Source of the DNA: Buddleja alternifolia
Lineage: Eukaryota; Streptophyta; Magnoliopsida; Lamiales; Scrophulariaceae
Assembly: GCA_019426215.1 (NCBI GenBank)
Contig: CM033393.1
Coordinates: 8,156,046-8,220,045, forward strand
Reading direction: 5' to 3'
Length of the DNA stretch: 64,000 nucleotides
Below the pieces are notes generated by a model, which was not told the origin of the DNA, did not search any database, and worked only from the letters and a program-made list of their open reading frames with translations. Below, in pieces: positions 35,353 through 47,535 of this stretch; the first letter of the stretch is position 1, and each line of letters starts with the position of its first letter. The position numbers and the translations under genes were made by a program.

Positions 35353-36158
35353 TGATCAATGTTTCAAACCGCGACCAGTAAAATCTGATCAAAGGTTGAA
35401 AAATAAATTAATTTACTCAATATTCGATTCGAGATCGATTGTTAAAAGCTTGAGTCATTTAACAAAACAAACATGCTTGGACACATTTTCATGTTAGATA
35501 AGGTTTAAAGCTCGGGTCAAGTTCGACTGAATTAGTTAGAAAATGCTAAAATATATGTAAAATAATCAAGCTCTACTTGTATTCGATTTAATTAAAACTT
35601 GTTCAAACTCTACTCAACTAACAATCAAGTCAAACTCAGACATAACTTTTAAGGCTCAATGAAAAGTAAACAAGCTTGAACAATCATTGTTCAGCTCGAT
35701 TCCATTTACTTACACTCTTATCTTAGTCAGGTATATAAAAGGTGAATGAGTTCAAACCAGTGTGCAACGTGCACTATGTTGCGGTCGAGATGAGGAGTTC
35801 ACCAATTGGCGATAGTTGTTGCTTAGTTAAGATATTTCTGAGCATGTGAGGACTATATATCTCAAGTTGTGTATGAATTGAATTATATGAAAATTCCGAA
35901 TTTCAACATCATGAATAAATTTATTGAGATTTTTTGAAGAATTTGAAGCCCTAGTAGTTTTTAAATCTATGGAAATTCATTTTAAATTAATTTTCAATCA
36001 TTATAGTGGACTTTAAATCCTTTTTGAAATCCATTGGTTATATCCAAATCCAATTATTCAAACGAAACATCGTGTTTTTTTTTTGTTTTTGGTTACAAAA
36101 CATCGTGTTTACGTTCGGAGAGATTGCTACATTGATCAAACGTTCACTTACTTTTTAA

Positions 36159-36192
<34 letters not shown>

Positions 36193-37630
36193 CAGGTATA
36201 GTGGGGTCCAACCAGGTGGGAGGCAGGCTCTCTGAATGAAGTAGGGTTCTTGGCCCATCGGCAAGCTTATTTTGTTTCTGATCACGCACCAAACACTACC
36301 AATTGTGTCAGACCTTTGGTCGCTGACCCAACAACTTCTGACTCATTGTTATTGCCCCATGATATGGTATTAGTTGGGGTAATTCTAGGATAACCTTAAT
36401 GGTGCGCTAATGTGTATCTTATGTCTATTTATTTTATATAAATATTTATAAAAATTACATATAATACACTATATTGTTGAGAGAGATAGATGCTAGGACA
36501 ATTGAACTTGATCGATTAATAAAGTTTTTTTTATTAGTTGTCAATGGTATGCCATCTCCAGTCCAAAAAGATATATGCCATCTCCGGTCCAAAAAGAAAA
36601 TTTATTATTTTATTTTTATTTATCCATCCCAAAATATTCTTTTCCAATTATAAAAGTGGATGGTTGTATTACCTTTCGTTTTAATTGAGAAAGTGTTAAC
36701 TTTATTCATTTTTTATTAACAGTAATCGTATGAAAGGAAAAAAAAAGGCTTATACATCAGAAATAGATAATAGTTACAAATTAAAATAAAATCATAACTT
36801 GTTTTGCAAAGTAATTTTGTTTGTTCACTATTATTTAATTTAAAAGGATATTTTTCAAATAGAATGACAAAATATTGACTTTTGTTAATTCCCAACAAAA
36901 ATCAAACGGAACAATTTTTTTGGGATGGTGGACTATTATGGATAATTTATGTAGTCTGAAATAAATGGAGCAAGAATGATATTCAGTAAATTTCTTGGTT
37001 TTAAATCAAAATCCAATAATTATAGTTTTCTGGGTATATAAAGCAATATCAATAATCTTCTTGGTTGGGTATTTTTTACTTAGTTGCGCATGCTAAGAAA
37101 ACACTAAGTCATAATTATGAAATATTACGTCAGCATTCATTTCTTCATCCAGAAATGTAACTAGATTAATTTGTGTACAAAGATCCGCATGATTTGAGTT
37201 GAATTTGAGCTTATACTTTAAGAATACTGAAAGTGTAACTCAATAGGACACTTTGAAATTACCAAACTCAGAAGAAATTGAGGGATATATTGACTTCATT
37301 GTCGATACGACGAACACGACATTAACAAAAAACCTAGTTCAGTTTAATGTGAACTTGTATTCCCTGGGAAACAAGGCAAAGTGATGGGAAGTTGGTCAAA
37401 CATGGGGTTAATTTCAGCCACTCGTAAGGTGATGTGATGCGAATGAGGTACCGACCAAGTTAAATTAAGGATAATTCTATCTAACTTCTAATGTATTGGG
37501 TGAGTGGTTTTTACATTAGTAAAACCACTCACCCCAATTGAATATGTACTATTTAACCGACAGAGACCAATACACTAGAACTACCATTGAGTTATCCATT
37601 AAAACTTTACTATGAAAAGTTTTTGGTTTT
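35353..37630. other. No gene recognised; AT-rich intergenic DNA
   Basis: Contains an (AAT)n microsatellite at about 36160-36190 and a short local duplication (TGCCATCTCC(A/G)GTCCAAAAAG) at 36550-36596. No frame longer than about 70 codons with known features. Confidence 0.5.
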
Positions 37631-37634
37631 TTGT

Positions 37635-37830
37635 TCTTCTTATTATTATTTTTTTTATTGTGGCTTCCCACAGCTGTCTTAACTCTATGGATCAGCCTAA
37701 TGTTGCTCAAGCAGTACATCCACCGGAAACGTGGGGCTAACTTTCCCAAGGAGAACTTTTTCCATATCTAGGTCTCGAACCCGAGACCTCTGATTTAAGA
37801 GAATTGAGGCATGTACCACCTCAATCAACT
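37635..37830 (-). mobile_element. SINE-like element 4
   Basis: On the minus strand: TGAGGTGGTACATGCCTC (A-box-like, 37806-37823), then CGGGTTCGAGACC (B-box-like, 37771-37783). A body with AGTTCTCCTTGGGAAAG follows, then an A-rich tail of AATAATAATAAG type near 37640-37660. Confidence 0.65.
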
Positions 37831-37968
37831 CTTTTTGTCTTTGGTAAAAGTTTTTGGTTCTACTTTTATGTATAAACATGTATTTTTCTATATTTTTTAA
37901 AATTTTTAGTTGATTGTAAATTGTTATTTATTATTAAACATTGAATAATGATTGATATTTATTATGTA

Positions 37969-38165
37969 TTTTTTTTTTTGGTATATACCAGAGTTTTCCT
38001 CAACCGGACGCTGGAGACTATTTCCCTTCGAGGCGTAGAGATCACCGAAGTGAGTTTTGCCTCTCCCCAACAAAGCCTTTTCCATACACACTGTCAGGAA
38101 TTGAACCTTGGACAAATGATTAAGGAACCCAGCTATCTACCAACTATGCTGGACCTTGTTGGTTA
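37969..38165 (-). mobile_element. SINE-like element 5
   Basis: On the minus strand: TAGTTGGTAGATAGCTGG (A-box-like, 38129-38146) and CCAAGGTTCAATTCC (B-box-like, 38096-38110). The body contains TGGGGAGAGGC and CTTCGGTGATCTCTACGCC, and the tail is a poly-A run (T-run at 37970-37979 on plus). This is the clearest SINE of the group. Confidence 0.75.
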
Positions 38166-38555
38166 TCTATTATGTATTGACATATATAACATATTCCCTC
38201 GAAAAAAATAAGATAATGTGATAAAATTAACAAATACATGGGCTACAAAATTAAAAAAAATTCGTTTAAATTCCTTTGGAAAATCTTATGTGCTCAGGTT
38301 TGATAATATTGGATGAAGTTTAATTTTTGAATATTAGTGAACTTATATAATTAATCAACATTAGAATGCTTTCCAAGGCTAATTTTATTGGCAAAATTGA
38401 GGCTCAAGATTTTACAAGCCTTGATTTCTTCTCCACCAACAATATGTGTTCTTACTAATCATTTGTCAATTGTTGTAATTATTAGTTGGTATTAATATCA
38501 TGTATTTGTAATTGTTGCACTCAGGGGAAAAATTCACCATTAAGCTTTAGAATAA

Positions 38556-39663
38556 GGGCCTGTTTGGTTTGTAAATTTTGGCTTCTCTTGGCGTTTTTCG
38601 GGAACAAAAAATGGAAAAACACGTTTGGTTGAGTGTTTCCAAATACCTGTTTTGCAGAATTTTGAGTCACCCAAGAGACGATTTTGGAGAACAGGTTTTA
38701 GGTGTTTTGCAGAATTCTCAGTCACCCAAGGCAAAAATTGACAGAATGTCTAAAATACGGAGTGTCAATTACTGTGCACTTATCCTCCAAATATTTCAAA
38801 CATTTCAAATATTTTAATTAATTCAAAATATTAATTAAATAATAATAATTAAAAAAAGAAGGAAAAGAACAGTAGCTTTCTTCCCCCAACTCACCCCCAG
38901 CCTCGTCGGAACCCTCTCCCCCGACGTCGGCCACCTGCGCTTCCTCGTCAACCTCTCCGCGACCGCCAACTCCCTCTCCGGCCCCATTCCGCCCCAAATC
39001 GCCGACATCCCCAGCCCCCGGTACCTCAACCTCTCCAACAATGTCTTCAATCTCACCTTCCCCGCCACCCTCTACCGCCTCAAAAACCTCCAAGTACTCG
39101 ACATTTACAACAACAACATCACCGGCGACTTCCCTTCGCAAGCCCATCTGCTCATGAATCTCTGCCACTTGCATCTCGGCGTTAACTTCTTCTCTAGCGA
39201 AATACCCCCTTCATTCTGCTCCTTTCTACACCTCAAATACCTGGCTGTATCCGGCAATTAGCTCACCGGCACTATTCCGCCGGAGATCGGAAACATGACT
39301 CAGCTCAAGGGTTTACTTCAAAGATATGAGAATGACTTTCTTTCAGATCCTTTTGAAGAAGATGAACAAAATCTTTTTCCTTTTCTTTTTCTTTTTTGTT
39401 TTGTTTTTTTATTTAATTAATATTTTGAAATTATTTGAATAATATATATGTTACACCTAAAAATAGTCTCATCCAAACGTGTTTTTGTATTTTTTTAATT
39501 ACAAAACAATTTCATCCAAACGCATTCTCGAAGAACATATGATCTGTAGAATAGGTGCCAAACAGGTTTTCAATAATTTTTATTCTTTAAAAACTTTTCT
39601 AAAGAATTATTCTACAAAATTGTTCTGCAAAATTACAAAAATAAAAACGTGCCAAACAGACCC
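38556..39663 (+). mobile_element. PIF/Harbinger-like element carrying a captured gene fragment
   Basis: The ends are inverted (GGGCCTGTTTGG on the left; complement of GGGTCTGTTTGG on the right) and flanked by the 3-bp duplication TAA (38553-38555 and 39664-39666). This fits PIF/Harbinger or Tourist-type elements, which duplicate TWA. The 1.1-kb element is AT-rich at both sides, with a GC-rich core at 38880-39320 coding for leucine-rich repeats. No transposase is present. Locally repeated words (TTTTGCAGAATT...AGTCACCCAAG at about 38650-38730) lie in the left arm. Confidence 0.75.
38890..39330 (+). pseudogene. Captured LRR receptor-kinase fragment (BAM/CLV1-like ectodomain)
   Basis: One frame runs 123 codons from 38890 to a TAG at 39259-39261 and stays readable past it, with no frameshift. 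Visible LRR text includes GTLSPDVGHLRFLVNLS, SGPIPPQIADI, RYLNLSNNVFN, LQVLDIYNNNITGDFP, HLHLGVNFFSSEIP, YLAVSGN and, after the stop, LTGTIPPEIGN. This order matches the N-terminal LRRs of BAM1/BAM2-type receptor kinases. The fragment lacks a start codon, signal peptide, transmembrane segment and kinase. It lies between the inverted ends of a transposon and is much richer in G+C than its flanks, so transposon capture is the natural reading. The TAG probably replaces GAG. Confidence 0.8.
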
Positions 39664-39907
39664 TAAGATTCTCATCAATTTGGGAATTTACAAATGAATT
39701 AATTCAAGAAGTACGATTAAGACATTGGTTAAACCAGAAGCAGTAGTGGACCCCTTTTTGGCATCTATTAATAAAGTGGCACATAGATTTATGCAAAAAG
39801 GTTTTCGACTTTTCACTTGCGTGTCTCCAACATAGCCAAATTAGGAGAATACTGTCATATTTTTGCCATCAAATAATTCAAAACCCAAAAGAGTAACTAA
39901 ATATTAC

Positions 39908-39913
39908 ACACAC

Positions 39914-39955
<42 letters not shown>
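39908..39955. repeat. (CA)/(TA)n microsatellite
   Basis: ACACACACAA followed by a run of about 19 TA units. Confidence 0.85.
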
Positions 39956-39957
<2 letters not shown>

Positions 39958-40200
39958 TTATGTACTGCGGTATCATAAACGAAATTGAATTCTGTAAAAA
40001 TATTAAATAGCCATTCATTTCGTAACTCAAAAATAAGAAGTCATTTTTTTTTATTTTTTTGATCATCAAAATAAGAAGTCACTTTACAACCACTCCCCTA
40101 AACTAATTGAATTGAATTGACTTGATATGATTTAAACTTGTACAATTGTTTGTACCAATGCTTGGAGCACTCTCTTCAAATTGTATAATCCAACTTCAAA

Positions 40201-40260
40201 TCTGACGAAACAGTGATGGATCTAACGAGACAGAGATGAATCTGACGAGATAAAGATGAG
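40201..40260. repeat. Three tandem 20-bp repeats
   Basis: Each unit begins TCTRACGARA and ends AGATGRR-like; three copies lie back to back with a few substitutions. Confidence 0.75.
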
Positions 40261-42182
40261 TGATTCATAAAATTTTATATAGCTTTTTAGATAGTTTGTT
40301 TAGTATTTTGTTTTCTCTCTCGTATGAGAGTTTGTTTTTCTCTCTCGAATGAGAGTTTCGTCTCTCTTGAATAAAAGTGTGGTTTTGTGTCGTTTATTAG
40401 TTTTTAAGATTTGTTATCTTGAAAAACTTGATATTTGGTGCTTTAATTGTTTTTTACTACATCGTTAGAAAGAGTCTCAGTTCTATTATTTTTGACGTTG
40501 TAAACTGATTGTTGAATAAAATAAAATCACTGCTTCTCTTTAAAAAAAAAATATTAATTTAATGGTTTATAAATTTTAAAATCCCGAGTGCTTCTTGGGT
40601 TATTAAGTGGATATCCTCATATTGTCATCATATAAGAGGGACTTGATCATATATTCAACAAATCCAAATCATACCATAATCAACTATTATTTTGAACTTT
40701 TTTTTATTTTGATAATCCAATTATTATTTTGAATTTGAATCGAGAATGTTTTAGTAAAAAAACTCAAATGCGTGTGTCTAAAGACTAGATCAATCGGGAA
40801 AAATGTGGACATTGTATGTATTGAACTGTGAAGGAACATGTACTTATTCCACAAAACAAATAAAAATTAATTATCTTAAGATTATACATATCATTGTCAA
40901 AATTATACATTATATTAGTTATGGTTCAAATTTTCATTGGACTGTCATAACAACGGAATAGTTACAAAATATTTAATGAAAATTTGAAAGTTGTAAATAT
41001 GTGTGTGTATATATATATAGTATATAGATATAAATAATGACAACAATAACTTGAAGAAAAAAAATAGTATAATTGGCAAAAAGTAATATTTTGCTACCAA
41101 AAAACTTCAGTAAAAAATTATCGCTAACAAAATATGGAGTAACAATTTTAAATTTGTTACTAATAATATTTATGTATAATTGACAATAATTTTATTATTT
41201 TACAACATTTTGTAACTACATAAATTTAGTCGATGTGCATTGCATCGATTATTTTGTCATTAAAGTGTTATTGTATACGTGCCCATTTCAATATTGCGTT
41301 TACTAATTATCAATGTTGGCAAATTGTGTACTATGTATGTTAGTATTAAACTTGAGAATCTTTTTATCTTGACAAAACAAAAATTCATATATATGTCAAT
41401 AATAATATTTATGATTAACATTATAATTCAAGATCTTTTCACTAACTCTCTTAATACAATCACTTACATATTTACAAGAAGTTTTAATCTTAATACAGTC
41501 ACTTTACGTATTTACATCAATTATACATTATAATAGAACGAAAAACGTTGATCACTCTCTCCTAATCCTTGGGTTGGAGTTTTGGATTCTCTTATAAACA
41601 ACTTTGTTAATGAAGATGCATTAATTAATGGCATCGTAACTTAAATACAAAATAATTATTAATATTGCATTAATCATATGCAAATAGAAGCTAGTCATTC
41701 TGCCCCCCTAGACAACCCTAGACTCATTTTTTTCAAGACGAGCCAAACAAATATCATAATAAATTAAGAATAATCCTCAACCTTTATAATCATTTGCGCA
41801 AGTCCTTATCAAAATTTGTCTTCATCATTTGTATATATATACACACACAAATGAATTAGGCCCGATATTTCAGTAAAGTAGGCATTTTTTTGTCATTTCG
41901 TACGCGTCGGGATATTGAATGTTTCAACCTAATTAAAATAAAATATGTCACATTATTCTAGTTGGCAAATTCATATTAGATTAATCAAACATGTTTCCCA
42001 ATAGACTATATCATACAATACATAATATATCCTAGAGTAATATTAAATAAAAAGCATTCTAAAAGTAAGTTCTACCTAAATTTGTAATATTTTATGTAAA
42101 AATAAGGTAACAATTTGACAATTTACAAATTAAATTGCCATTTGAAAATTCCCTACTTCAGGGGGTTGTGTGGCGGGCTGTC

Positions 42183-44621
42183 TCAGGTAGACGTAGACTC
42201 TTCTTGAATCATTCCCAACATATCATGCACGGCCGTGGCTATCTCATTTACTGTAGTCAATTGGCATTCATCCTCAACCTGCAATTTAATTCATGCCCAA
42301 TTCAATAGTACAAGGAACTTTTTGCAAACTTTAATCTGTAGTGATAATTAATTTTTAGTTTGAAAATATGTTACTTATAGGGTGTTTCTAATATGATTAT
42401 GTATAGTTCTCTAAAGTATTATAATCTGGAATCTCTGAATTGGAAATGTGATTCTTCAAAATAATTTTAGTATTTTTTAAATAAATCAAATTATTTTGGA
42501 CATATAAACCATAATCTACATTTCAACAATCCTATAATCTGAAAAGGAATATAAATTTTTTTAATGAGGTTTCTATTAATTAAAAATTATATATGATAAA
42601 TCTTACCCCCTTCGTCTCTTAAAAAACAGTGAATTTGATTTTGTTAAGATAAACAAAATCCAAGTTGATGCTACCCTATTTCGGAATTGAACTTTTTTAT
42701 TTTTAATTCAAAAGAAAGCGGGATACCCTACGTATCTAGCGAGACAAATCCGAGTTGATAGTTATAATTTTGAGCCATAAAGACTCTATCTAGCTCCATA
42801 AAGAGGGGAAAGCCACACCCTGTGACAGTTTGGATTCGAACCCAAGACTTTTTACATAAAGTGGGAGGTGGATATTATTAGACTAACAGGTTTTGGGTTC
42901 AGAACTACACTTTCAATAGATAAATGATATACATAAAAAAAATCGGAATTTTATTTCTTTACTCATGATTAAAATAGTAAAAATGATTTACTTCCGTATT
43001 TATCAAATAAGAATGACGGGTCAGATACTCACCCATCAACTGATATTTGAATATAATAGTACATGTAACCGTAAAATAAATAAATAAAATCTGCATGTGT
43101 CACACTGATGTGGTTTAGATCTTATTATGTAATATGTACGCATGCATTTGTTTTATTCAATCATTCAAATAATATATTTAATTTGTAACAAGGACCAAAA
43201 AGTGAAAGTCATCAACTTACCTTAACACTGAAAGAGTAGAGTACGGATTGATCAACAGTGGTGATGTTAAGGTGAAGAATCGTAAGGCCCATAGATTGAA
43301 ATCCAGAGACCATTCTCAATAGCTGTTTTGGCCGTCTTTCTGATAATATCTTGATGTTTGCATGACTCTCCGCCATTGTCACCTCGATGTCGGCAATGCC
43401 GGACCGTCTCTCCGCCGCAGTGTCCACGGCAGTGCTTGGGGATGTTGAGTATTGAGGGAAGGTAAAGAAATTAGAAAAAATGGCGTTTGGTGTTTGTTGA
43501 TTGGCTGGCTTATTGGCTTCAAGAAATTGGAGAAGTTGTTCAAGTTCCTTCACGAAATTAATAGCACCTCCAACAATTGATGCTTGATCACCCTACAAAA
43601 TTTGTTAAGTTAGAAAAAAGATCAAGATTATTAATCCGAAATTAATAATGGTAATTGAATATTATTACAAACTAAATGGGGATTAAATATGTCGAGAACG
43701 CAATCTTATATAAGATTTTATTTTGTATAAAAAATTTAAGATTATATATAATGTGGAGGTCGATCGTTAAGTCCAGCGCTACCTTTTGATAGTGTTCCTT
43801 CATGCCAACTAAAATCATACACAAAAATAGATTTTTTTTATTTCAAAATATATTATATTATTATTTTATTACATCCGTGCACGTCAAGAGAATACATTTT
43901 ATTTTCTCTTTATATTTTTGAAACCAATTTGCTCATTAAACATGTAATGAATTGTTTTGAAATAAGAGATGAATATGTAAATATCCTTACATGTGTGTCA
44001 ATAAAAAGATTCGGTAATTTATGTTTATCATAACATATTAATATCCTACACCAATAAACGATCACTTAATTAATGGTGTATAAGACTAGTTTAAAGATAA
44101 TTACCCAAATACTTACAAAATTAAATCTTATACTAGTAGCATGTATCAAAATTATATATGATGGTTGGGACTTGGGAATGGGATATATAATAATAGGAAT
44201 GTATGTAATGTACCCTTTGAGCATAGGAAGGTGGCATCAAGGAACGGAGGACGGCGAGATAGTCATTCATCTGTCTCCGGCGATTCCTCTCCACCGCAAT
44301 ATGAGTCATCCTCTGGTTCTCCATTTCCTCCACATTCTTCGAGCTCTTTGTCCTCCGCCTCTTCCGCCGGCTCGCCGCCGCAATCGGAGCCAAAGCTCCT
44401 CCTCGGCAAATCTCCGTAGAAGAAGTTGTAGTGTTCTGAGCTACAGCTGAACAAGGTGGAGAATCCCAATTATACCCATTATTATTATTATTATTAATAC
44501 AAAGATTTTCAGCATTCGGCTTCATCTCATGATCTTCAAGGACAAAGCTATCGTAACAACTATATTCTTTGAACTCATAATTAAAAGGGTCTTGCTGGAA
44601 AACGACAGCCTTTAAAGGCAT
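42183..44621 (-). CDS. bHLH96-like: bHLH transcription factor, bHLH94/bHLH96-like (three exons)
   Basis: Exon 1 is 44621-44214, exon 2 is 43592-43221, and exon 3 is 42278-42183 with stop TGA 42183-42185. All introns have GT/AG ends (44213-43593 and 43220-42279; the second donor is GTAAGT), and both fall between codons, giving 291 residues without a break. The start [13 protein letters not shown] matches the family's N-terminus. A basic patch [13 protein letters not shown] (84-96) precedes the DNA-binding region [15 protein letters not shown], where H107, E111 and R115 are the E-box-reading residues. Helix 1, the SYAQRGDQAS loop across the first splice and helix 2 ([11 protein letters not shown]) follow. 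Residues about 201-262 form the ACT-like C-terminal domain. Expected role: a nuclear dimeric DNA-binding regulator of subgroup Ia, which also contains the stomatal factors; the exact ortholog is uncertain. Confidence 0.92.
42685..42890 (-). mobile_element. SINE-like element 6, inside intron 2 of the bHLH gene
   Basis: B-box-like GGGTTCGAATCC on the minus strand (42832-42843). It shares long near-identical words with the copy at 33970-34150, including GTGACAGTTTGGATTCGAAC on the plus strand. The A-rich tail lies at 42688-42705. It has the same transcriptional orientation as the host gene. Confidence 0.6.
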
Positions 44622-44869
44622 TTTCTTTTCCTTTCTTCTCTTCTCTCTCTCTCTCTCTCTCAGTCTGTTTTTTATGTGGACAATTTTTGCCTTTTTTTTT
44701 TGAAGGGAGAAACTACACGTAAAGGCAGGGAATAGGTAATGAAGCTGTGTTTTGGTGTTCCTTTTAAAGGCTAGTTAAGAGAAATGTTTGTAAGAACAAG
44801 TTGCATCCAACCACGTATTATCTACAGCAACTCACACGTGAGGCTATATGTCTTATATGTTATGTCTAT

Positions 44870-44905
<36 letters not shown>

Positions 44906-44910
44906 ATTCT
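44622..44910 (-). promoter_or_regulatory. bHLH 5' leader and proximal promoter region
   Basis: On the gene's strand, a purine-rich (GA)n run (44641-44661 on plus as CT) lies 20-40 bases upstream of the ATG. A TTTAAAAGG word (44761-44769) is a weak TATA candidate. A second run, (GA)n on the plus strand and CT on the gene strand, lies at 44872-44901. GA/CT repeats near plant starts are common, so a regulatory role is only a possibility. Confidence 0.4.
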
Positions 44911-46089
44911 CATCTATTTTGACTGGCAAATGGAATTCTTAGTTCAATATACTAATTAATTACGTCTTAATTAATCATAACTGCTACATAATTGAGATTA
45001 TTATACAATCACCGAATAAGTAATTATATGAGTACCTACAAGTGGACTAGTCAAATCAAAATCAAATTTGATGTGATCAAGAATTGCGTTGATAGTAATA
45101 ATACAACCAAGAGTAACATCATATTGATGCTTATATGAGGAGGAAACATGCAAGGTTGTGTGCGCGCTACATACTTCTACTTGACTTTATAACGCGTTAT
45201 TTCAAATATTATCAGATATAACGAATGAAAATGATGGTAACTATCACTTCAAAACAGAAAATGAGGGTAACTATCACATGGGTAAATTTTGAAAACAAAT
45301 ATTTAACGATTTCTTGGCTATTTGTGTCGCTTACAAATCAGTGAGTCTTCTTAAACAATCGCGCAATCTGGTGTTTGGTTGAAGCGTGCGTGAAGACACA
45401 ATCAACTCACACACATCCTCAATGTTGAACTTAAAGGAACAATACCAATTACTGACCTAAATCTGACCTTATATTTGGCTCACAAATCACAAATACAAGG
45501 GATTCCTCCAAGGCTTGCACACATGGTGAAAAATTTGCAGCTCTAGCAGAAAAATGAAGACAAGATAAAGGTTGCAGTCGACATGCCCAACTGCTAGGGG
45601 CATGGACTAATCAGGTGTAATCGTGTTGACATGGTCTTTTCCTCAAAAAGGCACACGATTGCCTTGGATAAGGCATCCCCAACTGACACATCCACAACAC
45701 ATACTGTTTGGATTGCATGGGTCGGGTCGCGTCGTGACACCATGACCCAGATTGCATCCATATTTAGTTGAATTAGGACTCTTCTAGAAGGTGTAGAAGT
45801 CCTAGAGTGATTTGAGAACTCATCTATTTAGTTAGATGTATCTCCCCAAATATCTCATCTGACACAATATCAAAATTCAATAAACGAGATTTAATTTTTA
45901 AAAGCAATTGATTAATTACCCATTTAGAAAACCAAGGATAGTTGACTAAAAAAGAATAATTCTTAGATGATGGGTATTTTTGTACGAGAAATTTCTGAAA
46001 CGGATATTCTGAAATTAAAAAAATACTATCATAAGCTTCTTAGAAAGAAAGATTTATTTGAAGGGGTATTAATTAGTAACCTTTCCTAA
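44911..46089. other. No gene recognised
   Basis: Low-complexity AT-rich DNA, then a moderately GC-richer stretch (45360-45800) that contains no convincing frame and no repeat I can name. Confidence 0.5.
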
Positions 46090-46460
46090 TTTTTATTTTA
46101 TCACAACAACGAATTTATTAATTTAATAGTAACAAGAAATGTTTGAAATTGTTAGTTTGACAATTAGTGATACGAATATATTAACAACACAAGTCATAAA
46201 AGTATTGTAAAACTTTTGTTCTCATTTACGTAATTACTATATATGTGTCAATAATCGTGAATAGTGACAATTTATGGATACGATTTTGTTAAAATATTGA
46301 CAAGTGCTAATATACATTTTTCTATTGTCATTAGTAACTTTAAAACCATTTTTGTGATAAAATAGAAAAATCTTATCACTTGATATATAGTGATAATTTC
46401 GGCATTATCCATTAGACACGTATATTGTCAATAATATTCTTTTTTTCTTGACTTGGTGAA
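46090..46460. repeat. Degraded MITE-like copy related to 32381-32745
   Basis: Shares phrases such as AGTAACAAGAAAT, TTGACAATTAGTGATAC, TGTGTCAATAATCGTGAATAG and TGACAA words in the same order as the other copies. The ends are not definable. Confidence 0.45.
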
Positions 46461-46844
46461 AAATGATTTCTATTTTGATTTTCTTATCTTCAGTTTTTAC
46501 AAAGTAGTCCTTTTTTGTTTTTATCCTTCCCGAGTGGAGCTATTGATGTAAGTAATTATACTCCCTTACTTTCAAAATTATAGGTTTGTTAGTTTTATTA
46601 CCGAATCAACTGGACTATTTTTCTAATTGCAATAATAAATAAATTAAGTTCTTTCAAAACAGTTTAATAGTTTGACGTCATAGTGTAGTAATTAAAGCAA
46701 CGGAGAGTGTATTACATTTTCAAGTCCAACTTCATTTCTGGCCTCTTAACATATGTTCTTTCTTCTGTTTAACTTAATCCATCAACTTTAACCTTTCTAC
46801 AAGTGAAGACCTGCAATGAACTACTTACAAATACATATTCACTG

Positions 46845-47370
46845 TAACAAAAAATAATACTAATAACAAAATATAAAGTGACAATGTTAAAATTGTCACT
46901 CGATATAGATAATGAGTAATTATATTTTGTTATATCACAATAAAAAAATTTAGCGACAAGAGTTTTTCTCAAGTTTATCACTCGATATAGATAATGAGTA
47001 ATTATATTTTGTTATATCACAATAAGAAAATTTAGCGACAAGAGTTTTTCTCAAGTTTATCACTATTGACAACTAGTGACATATGTCTAGTTAAACTTAG
47101 TAACAACGTAAATAGAGTGACAATTATAATTGTTATTACTAAGTTATTACAACAAGTGTGTCGTTAATTGTGAATGGTGACAACAAATTTTTTGTCACTA
47201 ATTATTAAGAGTAGTGATAATTTCTATACAAATCTTGCTATAAATTAAACATGCAAAACCAATTTTATGTCAAAACAAAAATTCTTGTCATAAAAAATTT
47301 GTAATTAGTGACAAATTTGACATTGCATGTCACTTCACATCTTGTTACTGATTGCCTTCTTTGGGATTAC
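46845..47370. repeat. MITE-like copy with an 82-bp internal tandem duplication
   Basis: Starts CACTGTAACAAAAAATAATAC, resembling the left end of the 32381 element, and shares its GTGACAA/TTGTCAC words. Bases 46901-46982 are repeated at 46983-47064 with a single A/G difference. The right end is unclear. Confidence 0.5.
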
Positions 47371-47535
47371 ATTATGAACCGCAAATGTAAGCATGAGTTG
47401 ATTCTTATTCTTATTCACGCAACCTAAATTATCAGGAAAAAACAAAAATTAGCTTCTAAAAACTTTTATTTTTTTAAATATGTGCGTAACTAAAGTATTT
47501 CAAAAAATTAAAGGAACTAGCAACAACAAAAAGAG

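Larger units (their letters stand above)
39667..42182. other. No gene recognised between the captured fragment and the bHLH gene
   Basis: Contains a (TA)n microsatellite with a (CA) start (39908-39955), a three-copy 20-bp tandem repeat (40201-40260), and a pair of CTCTCTCG(T/A)ATGAGAG words (40313-40357). MITE-like words (TTGTTACTAATAATATT) occur near 41150. Everything else is AT-rich and non-coding. Confidence 0.5.

Noticed and set aside
38818..39174. Minus-strand frames rich in Gly, Glu and Val (118 and 77 codons)
   Set aside because: They are antisense shadows of the GC-rich captured LRR fragment on the plus strand.
44073..44450. Plus-strand frames of 125 and 84 codons
   Set aside because: They are antisense to exon 1 of the bHLH gene, whose frame, splice sites and domains are secure.
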